From Plasmodium malariae (lineage: Eukaryota; Apicomplexa; Aconoidasida; Haemosporida; Plasmodiidae), in assembly GCF_900090045.1 (NCBI RefSeq), contig NW_021638289.1, positions 1-45,685 on the forward strand: a stretch of DNA of 45,685 bases, in the 5' to 3' direction. Below the pieces are notes generated by a model that worked only from the letters and a program-made list of their open reading frames with translations, was not told the DNA's origin and made no database searches. The stretch's first letter is position 1. Each line of letters begins with the position of its first letter. The translations under genes were made by a program, and so were the position numbers. Below are positions 26,501-38,200 of the stretch, in pieces.

Positions 26501-28259
26501 TAAGTATAGGAGGAAACATTTTATTTTCTGTACTATACTTCTTAATTTGACGTAATCCATGTAATATCTTTAGTATTATGCTTAATAAATATGCATAGAA
26601 ATTATTATAATTTATAAATACTACAACGTATAACTATCCTTTTTGATATAAAATAGTAAAAAAATATGTTTTCATTTTTTTTGTTAATTTGAGTATTTTA
26701 ACGTTTTTTAATTTATATTATAAATTAGAGTTTAATTTTCAATAAATACAATGGTTTCGCACAAATATTTTTGTATATATTCAGATTTTCATAAAAAATA
26801 TATGTATATGAGTTAAAATGAATATATAATAGAACAATTCGTATAATTTTATTGTTATGTGATAACTTATATTTGATATAAAAATTGATGCTCTATATTT
26901 TTATTCTTGTCTTAATATAAAGTGATTATTTTATTTAGATTATTAAAAAATAACATTATTAATTTTATATTATGAATGAATATTTTCTCTTTTGTATTTA
27001 ATAAAAATTATGTAAATATATTTCCTTGGATTGATAAGTATATGTATATATATTTTTTAAATAATTTTTTGAGAGAGATATGTTATAAAACAAAACTATT
27101 GCATAAGCTTTTTAATAAATTTTTAGCTTTTCCTTGATGATATAAAATTGAAGTTAAAAATACAGAATAATAAAATAATCTTATTAAATAACTATTATTG
27201 TTAAATGTTTAAGATATTAGTGTTTCCATGTTTATGCAATTAAATTATTAATCAAGAACATTTATTATTTTATAACTGTTATTATTTGTAGAATTATATT
27301 AATATAGAATACATTAATTATATATATATTATAATGAAAATTTATAAAAAAATATATTACATATTTTTATACATCAATATAATGCTAAAAAAATGGATTA
27401 AATGTGTACATATATTATTGCACAATATGAATAAATTTATTTTTTTTTTCATAATAGTGAAATTTTAAATAATTTGAAAGGTATATGAAAGGTTAACTTA
27501 TTTTTATCGGAAATGGAAATAAGTATTTATTTTCTACAAATATATGACAATATACATAGACAGTATACATTTGCATTGTTTTTTTTATGTATATAATTAT
27601 ATTAACTATGTAGTTAATATTATTTTAAGTATATATAAAGATATAGAGAGTTTATAATGATATTATTAATTAAGTTAAATTTATACATACCATTTTTTTT
27701 AATAAAAGAGTATTAAAAAAAACAGTATATCTATTTTTTTATATATAAATCGTAAATTCATTATATTGAATTTTCGGTTAGATAAATTTTAATTATGTTT
27801 AGTTAATAATTTAACATATATTAGTTCTTTAACCTTTAATTAAATAAGTGTAAGTTACATAGTTTTACATAAAACATTTTTTTTAGTAAATTTCTTAATT
27901 ATAATTAATTTATTAAATACGACTTTTTATAGATTCTAATTAAATTATAATATTAACTTGTTTTATTATTGACTTTTATACACACTATAAATTATTATTT
28001 GGACAATTAAATAGAAAATACATATTTTTTTTTTTTGCAGAAATATATATAGGACTTGGGAAATGTTAGATTAACATATATGAAGAATTCATCATGATGA
28101 TTGTGGATGGATTGATAATAGTTGTTTTTATATAAAATATTTATATATATATATTTTTTTTTTATTAATACATAGTAATACTGTATTTTATTAAGATATA
28201 TTCTTGTATGTTTATTATATATATGTACATGTATATAGAGAGTTATATAAGACACTTTT
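26501..28259. other. 3' flank and spacer
   Basis: The conserved 3' element is at 26675-26702, and the CATAATAGTGAAATTTTAAAT block (~27440) is shared with the other type A genes. A minus-strand open frame at 28007-28255 is low-complexity Tyr/Ile/Lys without signal peptide or splice context and is not called. Confidence 0.45.
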
Positions 28260-30340
28260 TATTTTATCTTTTTTTCCTAAATATTTTAGTTCTCTCTCTT
28301 ATCTCTCATGTACACTATTCCTTTTACTTTACTTTTTTTCAATTAATAATTGAAGGATTATAGTTAAACAAGAGGTAAATTATTAAATTTAAGTAAATTA
28401 TCTTGTATAGGAATTTTCGAAAAAAAAAAAAAAAAACTGAATTCCCATTTTATCATTGTGCAAAATTTACTGACGTGGGAATAGAGTGTTAAGCTGTTAT
28501 AAGAATTATTGTAATATGTGTATATTAATAGTAAAAATTATGTTGTTTTCTTTTGTTGTTATACTATTCCTTTTTCCCTTAAATAATAAAGAAGATTCTA
28601 CGCAAATATTTCAGTAAAACAGAAAATAGAGAATAGAGAAAATTAACAAGACTTGCATTATAAGCACAGCAATATGAACATAGTGGTAAAAAAACGTTGT
28701 TTTTTTTAGGTTATATATATCTCTATGAGAACGACATCATCTTTGTAAAATGTAGTTATGATGAAAAGGAGAGAACGGAGAAGTAAAACAAGAACAAATG
28801 AAAACAAGAATCAGAAAAAAAAATAAAACAAAATAAAGCATAAATATGTATCATAACAAATATATAAGTGCAATATGCATTTTTAAATATTTTTTTATTT
28901 TTTAATTTGTTCTCCATAGAGAGTTGACAATTAGAAATGTGTTTTTACAAGAAAGAAAAAAGATTGTAAATATAAATGGATAATGAAAAAAAAACTTGAA
29001 AAAAAAAATAAGAACAAAATGGAAACGGTTTAGCACATGATCTTACGTAACATTTTCTACTTTTTGTTCGTTTGTGAAGACGAAATATTGAGAAAATAAA
29101 TTTGTAATTATGTACTTAATTGGGATTAAGGAATATAAAAAATTAAATCTATATTTTTCAAAAATTTTTGGTGTATTGAATATTATTCAACAACTTATTC
29201 ATACATGTATGCATACATATGTGTATATGGGGGTATATAAGCATACAGTAGATAGGATTATGTAGCCATTTACCTATTTCAACCTATGTACCTACCTATA
29301 TTCTATATAATGCATATTTATTTTTATATCATGTAATATACTTGGAATTATTTGATCATAATTTTAAAGAGGCTGATACAAGCTTTTTCTACTGTACGAG
29401 TATACATGACAACAGTAGAAAAAATAAGTAAAATAAAATGTATTCTATATGATATACTTTATTTTTTTCTCATTATGGCATAATTTCAACAATTTCTTTC
29501 CATGTCTTTCATATATATATGTGTAATAAATTTTTTTTATTATTTTCTCCATGAGAAAAATAATTTTATTAAGGGAATAATGTGTACAAAAATCATTAGG
29601 AACAAAATAAATCGAATAATATATTAATCACCAGAGGTAATTTCATATAGATAAATAAATGGAATAGTATGGGTATACAATTATATGATGTCTGTGTAAG
29701 TCCATAAAACAGCATTATTCATGAGAAAACGTTTATGTATGCATATAGAGCGCATTTAAATGCATATATATATTTTTTGTTTTCGTGAATTATAATTTCT
29801 TGCACATGTCAGAATATTTACGTTGAAAAGCCGTAAATGAGTACATATGCATACATATTTATATACATCCTTTTGTATACTGGAATTTATGTTAAGTAAT
29901 TAGAGTAAAATAAACAAATATATTATGTACCTTTTCATATATATAATATATGAAAATTCACACATATCTATTATTCTTGTAATGTACACTTTATTTTAAC
30001 TAACTATATGGCTTATATATAACATATATGATAAAACATAGAAGTACTTTTAGAAAATCATCATACATATACTAATAAGTGTTGAACAACTTTATTTGCT
30101 TTACTGGAAATATAAAATGAGAATATCTGTATTATACTGAAATCATTCAGAAATTGTGAAGCATGTATATTGTTAATATTAATAAAAAAAAATAACTATC
30201 TTTATAAAAAATATTGTTAATATATTATAATATATTTGCTTTACATATTATAAGGATACTATATTACAAAGATGAATACGTATTTCGATCACTTTTATAT
30301 TCCCACATTCGTGTAAATAATAACTAAATACAGAAAATAT
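28260..30340. other. Non-coding island of reduced AT content
   Basis: About 2 kb of visibly more complex, less AT-rich DNA. Example lines of 60 bases have 19 and 21 G/C (28741-28800, 29221-29280), against 3 in 30361-30420. No open frame of coding character exists on either strand. It includes an A17 run (28420-28436), purine-rich stretches (for example AGGAGAGAACGGAGAAG at ~28767), CCTA-rich DNA at ~29270-29300, many ATGCATAC/GCATACAT words (~29200-29880) and a perfect 12-bp stem at 29384-29423. Candidate for a non-coding RNA locus, a structural subtelomeric element or a remnant of older sequence. No family recognised. Confidence 0.45.
29384..29423. repeat. Perfect 12-bp inverted repeat, 16-nt loop
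   Basis: TTTTTCTACTGT at 29384-29395 is the exact reverse complement of ACAGTAGAAAAA at 29412-29423. The stem contains four G-C pairs and lies inside the less AT-rich island. It could form an RNA hairpin on either strand. Confidence 0.85.
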
Positions 30341-32126
30341 TATTTATTTTTATAATTATTATTAGTATTATTACTATATTAATAATTTGTTTAAAAAATT
30401 AATATAATAATTTTATTATAAGTTTGAATTAATACTATATTTAAAAAAAAATTATAATATATTTATTTTTATTGTATATGGTAACAGTTAATAATTATTA
30501 CATATTAAAATGAATTTTATATTTTAACACATAGATTTATTATTAGTTTGTTTTATATATAGAATATGTATATATATAATTTTAATAAATAATATAAAAA
30601 AAAAAAAAAAGCCTAATAAATCTTACTAACTGAATATAAAAAAGAAAATTATTATTCTTTAATTACAAAAAATCGCAAAAAAAAAAAAAAAAAAACTAAA
30701 GGCTGAATATATTAATTCTCTTTAAAGCGTAAAAAGAAATTCATCGAAAATTTTTTATTAAAATAATATAATAACAGTTAAATTATATATTTAACTGAAA
30801 AGAAAAAATGGGAATACATGATATACTTTATAGTTTCTGAAAAATTATTATATTTTTATTTTCTCTTTATTTTAAAAAAATCTTGAAGTATATAAATTTA
30901 GTTCTGTATAATAAATAAATTATTTAATAAACAACAAGTGCTTTAATTTTATAAAAATTTTAAAGACGTATAATGTAAAGATTAAAATAATAAAAAATTA
31001 TACAAGAATTTTTGTTTTTATTTGTAAATTTTTTATTCCAAAGTTGACTATTTATTACAAGTTAGTGTGTATAGTTATTTATTAAGCATAATTTTATTAT
31101 CATCATTTTTGAATCGTTAGAATAATCTCATTAGTTTATTATATATATCTTAATAAAAGTGCGAGAAAATCTTTAAGTTACAATATTTTTTATTAAAAAG
31201 AATTAAAGTTTTTATTATGTGACAGAATCTACAAATATGATTTTTTTACTTTTCGAAGATATAAATAATTAAAAAAAAAAATACTGAAATGTACAAAATA
31301 TAGAGCGTTATAAATTTATAATAAGTAATCACTATTATTCTTAGAACATATTTTAACCCATAACAACCCAGAACGATTTTATTAAGTACATGGTATATAT
31401 TTTTTAAAATATATTTAATCATATAAATCAAGTTGCTGTTTTCATTGGTTTAATATGTCTAAATGTACCTTGCTTTATTTGTTATTAACAGATTTTTTGT
31501 ATTTATTAAAACATAAAACCTCTCGTATAATGAGAAGATTTGGAAGATATAAATAAGCATCTTTCTAAATATGGATATAACTGTATTTTAAAAAGTAATA
31601 GAATAAAATAAAATTATACTAATTTAAGTAATAATTGTACATTAATAAAATTTATTTCAAAATTATTATGTTTGCTTTTTTTTATTCTTACTTTTTTTCC
31701 TATAAGTTTAATATTTTTGGAAAATATTAATTTATCTTTTTTTTCTTCTCTATATGTATATATATCTCGTTATTTTTGTTGAATCATGTACTAATATATA
31801 GTTCTTATTGATATTCATAAAGAAATACAAAAACTATATATAACTTTAATGTATTTTATAAATTTTTATTTGAATGTCCAAATTTCATTTTTGCTTTTTT
31901 TTCTTATATTAGGTATTTCTTTAGATTATTTTTTTCATTTCTCCCTCATTTTGTCATAAAATTTACGAAATATATTTCATATAGGTTACATGATTGCACA
32001 AAAATAATATCATAATATATTCAGAATGTATATTATAAATTTACAAAATGTATATGTGAATAATTCAATCATATACGTTAGAACTATCATCCTTTTCCAT
32101 AAAGCTTAAATACATATTATCTTATC
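30341..32126. other. Very AT-rich spacer 3' of STP1
   Basis: No gene seen. Homopolymer A-runs lie at ~30598-30610 and ~30678-30695. A minus-strand 61-codon open frame at 31246-31431 is hydrophobic low-complexity sequence and is treated as chance. The last part is the 3' flank of the minus-strand STP1 gene. Confidence 0.45.
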
Positions 32127-34626
32127 TTATCCTATCCAATTTTCTATCTCTATGCTAAATCCGTCATCTACCGTATAACCCAGATTTTCCTTATTTTCCA
32201 AAAAATTTACGTTAAACTCACCCATGTTTTCTATAGAATCTGGTTTACTATCTGATTTTTGACCTTCCATGTATGCACTTATAGAACTGTCCAAATAGGT
32301 TTCTCTATTTTCAAATTCTTGCTCTTTTTTGCATCCTTCTAATACTAATATAAGCACGAGGATGCAAAGTTTTTTTAGTAATTGTTTTTTAATATAGTTA
32401 TATAATTGTTGATAACCTTCTCTGTTGGTTAATTCTCCTATATTTATTAATAGAAAATTATCCTTAGTTTCTTCATATTCATATTTATCTGATATATTCT
32501 GGAGTTCATCTGTCAAATAATTAAACAATTTTTGTTCAATATATTGCTTAATAATTATACTATTTTTTGATATCCACATTCTCCACATATCTTTTTCTTT
32601 TTCTGAATATAGAATAGTTAGATTTTTATCTGAAATCTTCCGTTTTAATTCTTTTTTTTTAAAGTTATCTTGTTCTTTTTTCCAATCATTTTTTAAATTA
32701 TTAAACCAGACAGTATTTTTCAATTTTTCAGATATATTTTCATGTTCTTCCTTGAATTTATTCCATAGAATTTTTTGTTTTTCAATGTCATTAATACTTT
32801 TATTGTCTTCCTTTATTAATTCGTCATTAGTTATATTAGGATATGTTGTATATTCCTCTTTTGTGAATAATTCTAGAAATATTTTTAAAAATTCTTCTTT
32901 TTTGTATTCCCATTCTTCATTTCTGTATTTTTCGAGTACTTCCATATGTACTTCTATAATAGTTTTGTATGTATCCTTTCTTGAAGTCGTTGCATTTACA
33001 TTATAATTCATGTTATGCTCTTTTATTTTTATTTTTTTTATAGTTTCTTCGTTATCATATAATGTGTTTTCTAAATGATCATGTGCTAAGAATTCTCCTT
33101 TTTTCCAAGAAACTAAAGGATATAATATTCTTAGAAATTTCACAGGTCTTCTTTTTATCTTTTTTTTTTTTTTAAACAACCCTATTAAAGCATACTACAG
33201 TAGAAAAAAATGGATTTTTAAAACAAGTTATTACGATAATAAAATGATTATCATATTTTTAGTACATAAATGTTATTTTACTTTAATAAAAAGGGAAAAT
33301 AGAAAAATAACTATAAAGCTGATTAAAATAGATGATGTGTATGTGTTAGACGAACTCGCTAATAAACCTGAAATAATTATAAATATATATTTAATTCTGT
33401 CATTTCAAGAATAGATAAATAAACAGAATTGATGGTACCTGAAATTTTAGGGGGTTCAGCAAAGCTAGATGAAGGTGCGAAAGGAATTGAGGGTTCAGCT
33501 TTTAATGCATGACTTTTAGGAGATTGAGTTTCTGGTGACATAGCAGAATCTGAAATTGTTGGTGAATTAGGGCCTGTTAATACTGCGTCATCATCAGTAT
33601 CATGTATTTGTGTTTCTGATATTATATCTTGAGTAGTTTGTATAGCTTCAGTTTCTTTACTTTTATCTTGAGGATTTGGAGCTTCAGTTTCCAATTTATC
33701 TTGAAGTTGAGGTTGAATTTCCTGGGGAGTTTTCTCTGTAGTTGGAGATTTGTGTGAATCTTTAGTTATCACTTCTTGTAAAGTATAAGAGAATTGTTCT
33801 ATTTGTACTTCAGGTATAGATGGATATTCAGATGTTTTTTGACTTTCTTGTAAATCTTCCTTTTTTTTTCTTGTAAGTTTTTGCAAGTTGGATTTTGATC
33901 GATGAACGCGCAATCTGATGATGTTCTAAAGGTTTGTTCTTCGAGTATATTGCATAATGATTTTTGTCTTTTCCCTTTTTTTCCTATTACTGATTCTTTT
34001 CTGTAACAACCATTAATGAGACTTACTCTTTCCCGAAAATAAATATTTCTCTCATTAATCCAATCCTTATATTCGTTACATTTCTGTAAATATTTATTAT
34101 CACACGTTTTTGAAATTCTAGGTTTTAGCTGTTTTATATCAGTAAGATAAGTATTTCTTTTCTCACAAAAATCTTCTTCATCATATTTTAATTCTAAAAT
34201 TTTCATATCATTTTTTTCCAGAACAACAGGACATTCTTTATGTATTTTAATCGTTTCATAGTAAGATTGTAACCACTTTTTTAATGCCCCTTCCCATTTA
34301 TCCTTAAGACTAATATAATGTGGTGGGGGAGACTTATTATTAATTAGATATTTACTCAAATCTCGACATACATTTCTAAATGCTTCTTTGTCACTCTTAT
34401 TTACCTTAGCAGTTTTCTCTTTTATATTTTGTATAATTCTTTTGAAATATAGATCATTATAGTATGTCAAAAATCCAGAACCTAGAACATTCAATTTCTA
34501 GATTCAAAACAATTATTCAAGAATTAATTTTTATGTTATTTATGTTAACAGTTGTTTTAGAATAAATAAATAATTCATTAATATTAAAAAATAAAAAATT
34601 ATTACCGAAGAAAAACAATTATCCAT
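32127..34626 (-). pseudogene. STP1 protein, one frameshift in an A-run
   Basis: STP1 is a subtelomeric transmembrane family, partly resembling SURFIN, in P. malariae and P. ovale. Exon 1 34606-34626 (MDNCFSS), intron 34498-34605, exon 2 33439-34497, intron 33368-33438, exon 3 33282-33367, intron 33195-33281, exon 4 32127-33194. Exon 2 codes a Cys-rich ectodomain (VCRDLSKYL, ECPVV, FCEKR, TCDNKYLQKCNEYKDWI, GCYRK, LCNI, DCAFI, TCKNL), then a Ser/Thr/Pro/Glu/Gln-rich stalk. The frame breaks at the A9 run (plus-strand T-run 33861-33869): ten A would join ectodomain and stalk. Exon 3 is a 29-codon exon with the membrane segment SSILISFIVIFLFSLFIK. Exon 4 begins YALIGLFKKKKKIKRRPVKF and codes the cytoplasmic domain with several Trp motifs (EEWEYKKEEFLK, WNKFKEEH, WFNNLKNDWKKE, DMWRMWISK). 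About 744 aa if whole. The exon 2/3 junction is the least certain; read-through past it meets a stop without a membrane segment. Confidence 0.88.
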
Positions 34627-35192
34627 GATGGATTTACATTAATACTCTACTGTATGATAAATAATATTCTGAAGGAAAAATATGAATTTATATATTTTAT
34701 TTATCAATATCGTTATTTTAAATTTATATTTCTTAACAAAGATAAATTATAAAATTATAATTTACATAAGAATTTGTATATGAACTATAAAATAATAGAA
34801 TACATTTAGTATTTATTTTATGTGCTTCATAATTTCATTTACCTTAAGTAAATATATTACTAATGGAGATGCATCCTAAACATATTTTATTATTAATTCA
34901 CAATTATGTATATGTGATTCTGTAAGAATAATATTCCTTATATAAAGAAAAATTCACAATATTAACCACAAAACAACATATATAAGTTACATCAACATGT
35001 AATATAAAATTTATTCCGTAAAAATAAAATTAATTACCGTTTCCTGTTATCTGTTATTAGAAACACATATATATATATATATAGATATTATTACTTATAA
35101 TACTATAAATAATTCTTTTTGTTCTTAGGTTTTAATTAAAATAAATAATATATAAACCAGTACATTATTAGTAATGATAGTATGTCATTATT

Positions 35193-35223
<31 letters not shown>

Positions 35224-38200
35224 GTTGATATAGGCCATTATAGTGTTATAATTATTTTGTTAATTTTTTTTATATTTACTATATTGTATGTGCCTATTAA
35301 AACTTTTATATGAGCTCATACATTTATACAAACGCTTAATTAATTAGAGGTATATTTATAGTATTAAATAATTATTAAAAGATTTGCATACTTATTTAAA
35401 ATATAAAAATATATTAAAAAAACAATTATAGTAAAATCATTAATGCAATATAGTTTAAAAAAATATAAAATAAATTATAGTTCCTAAATAAGGAATAATA
35501 AGATAGTAATTGAACCTAAAAAGAATAATATTTTATATTAGACAAAACAAAGAATATTAAATCTTTGTAATTGTTTTTCTGTAATAATTGATATATATAT
35601 TATAATAAGTAAATTAAAAATATATTACATCATTTTTTGTTTGTTTATATATATAACTAAAGTAAAATATCTTTTTTATAATGATAAATATTAATTTAGC
35701 GTACAAAATAAAAAAGATCTTGTGTTATTTAAAATACTGCTTAAGACGTAAAATATTAAATGTAATTAAAGAACAAGTTAAACTCATAAACAAGGAAATA
35801 GGTTATTATAGTGTAAATTATATATATTATTTCTTATTTTAATATTACTTTTGAAATATATACATACGAAGTAGTGAATGGTCAGAAAATAAAAAAAATA
35901 TATATATTAATAATAAATATTTGTAATTAATTATTTCACGTATAAAATTACGTTGTTATGGTTATTTTTAATAATTATGTTATTTTAAAGAGTTCTATCT
36001 TAATGTATTTTTATTCTTTAATTTATTTATGTAAAATATATTTGTTCGTTCTGATTTTTTTATTTTAGTCCCTTATATAATATTTATTTTTTTTTTTTTA
36101 AATATATTGCTTAATAACAATGTACAATAGACTACAAATACAATTAATTAATCATGTTTTAAAGTATATTGTATTTATATTTATGTTTATGTTTCTGAAT
36201 ATATCATATAAATATATATGTAAATATAATTTATATCATGAATATATTTTTGTCGATTAATATGTGGTAACGAAAAAAAAACATATGATTATCTGAAATA
36301 CTTGATGTCATTTGAATAAAAACTAAATAAATTTAGTTTTAGGATTATTATTAAAAATATTTCTTTTTTTTTTTTATTATTTTATAAATTTATTGATATA
36401 TTTTTTTTTTCTTTGTTAATGTGTTTTTTATTATTATTTTTTTTTAATATATCATCAGAATTTTTGTATAATACTACAATTTATACATTACATTTATTTA
36501 AATATAATACAAGCTTAATATAAATTCATATGAATTAATAAGTTTTCTTTAATTTTATTATGAATAATATATTTAGACTTTTATTTAAAAGATAATGCTT
36601 AACTTAAGAATAGATATATTTTTATGTAAATCATTAACATAACATAAGCTAGTAATAATGCTATATGGATAAAAATTATTTCAGCATGAAGTTAAAAAAA
36701 TATGTAGAAGTAAATACATTTACAATGATGCATTTTATTAAATAACGTATTATAATTTTTTCTTATTTAATATGTACAACAACAGAACAAAAAAACTGTG
36801 GTATATATAATTATAAAGAGGCACTTAAGTATTTAAATTTATATTTCATGTTATCGAACTAGAATTCTTAATTATTAACATAATTTTATAGTGTAAACCT
36901 TTTTATATTATAATTTACCTAAAATATAATATAAACAATTTTACTTTGATGATAATAATGTCTTAATTTTACTGATATTCTTTTATTTATACAGATATGT
37001 ACATAGTCGTATCATATTATTAAAAGAATATATTTTAATATATATTTTCGCGATTAAAATGATAAAATAATATTTATGAATATTATGATAATATATAATA
37101 CGTACTATTATTTTTATTTTTTAACCGGTACAATTTCATTTTATAGGATTAAATAAGTTCGTTCTACGTATAAGTTATTCTTTATAAAATTCTATTGTTA
37201 TAGTATTCATCATACAATAATTGAGGTCACTAATATATAACATTATTTATAAGTTAATAATCATACTATAAAAATTATTATTTGTGTATTAATTCAAAAT
37301 TAATATTTAACATACTGTTATTATTAAGTTTTTTTATTTAATTTTAATTAATATTCTCCTTATATATTGCATTTATTGATTATGTTATGTTTAATGAATT
37401 ATTGATTTGTACTTTTTGCTATATTTCCTTTACATATATTGTATGGATAAATTTCATATTAGAAATATCATGTATTCTAAGTATGTTAATATTAATGAGT
37501 AATTTGAATATTGGTTATATAATCACAATTAATTTTTTTTATATTTATGTGTCTTTATTACTCAGAATTTTTCTTATATATTTGTCTTTTAATTTCATAT
37601 ATTGTTTTTTTTTTACCTTGTTAAACTTTTTACATATATCTTTATATATGAATCTTTTATAGTTGTATGAGATTCATACTTATTTACTATTGCATATGTA
37701 GTATTATTATTAAAATAAATTGTTATAACCCATTTTTTATTTTCAGTATGCATTTCAGTTAAGTTGTTCAAAATTTTATATTATATGTACAAATATACAT
37801 ATTGCTGAACATATATAAATTAAATTTTGTAGAATGTATTTTTTATGATACGAACTACCGGCCAAATATGTTTGATCTATTTCAGATCCATTTATCATTA
37901 TGGGAACATATTGTCCATATACATATTTTTATTTTTTCTTATTGAAGACATTAACAGAATCCAAATAAACTAGTATTAATATAAATTATATGTATATATA
38001 ATTAAAACACTATTTCTCCAAAAATTTCCTGTCTTCATAGATTACAGGGGTAGTGGAATGGTATTCTCTTTTTTAGCTAGAATAACTTATAGTGCTATAA
38101 AAAAGAAAATATATGAAAAGTAATGAATTAAATGATAATATAACCATTGGACATTATAAGATAAATTATTAAAATGTAGTAGTAGAAGATGATTATGCTT

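Noticed and set aside
28007..28255. 82-codon minus-strand open frame
   Set aside because: Tyr/Ile/Lys low-complexity sequence with no signal peptide, no neighbouring exon and no resemblance to the families present.
30341..32126. Extremely AT-rich stretch considered as a centromere
   Set aside because: Plasmodium centromeres are AT-rich, but this one is within 15 kb of a telomere, between variant-antigen genes, and no more extreme than other spacers here.
32752..33006. 84-codon plus-strand open frame
   Set aside because: Lies wholly inside the last STP1 exon on the opposite strand; a shadow frame.
37387..37662. 91-codon plus-strand open frame, strongly hydrophobic
   Set aside because: Composed almost wholly of Ile, Leu, Phe, Tyr and Ser, as random very AT-rich DNA gives. 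No export motif, splice site or paralog in the window.
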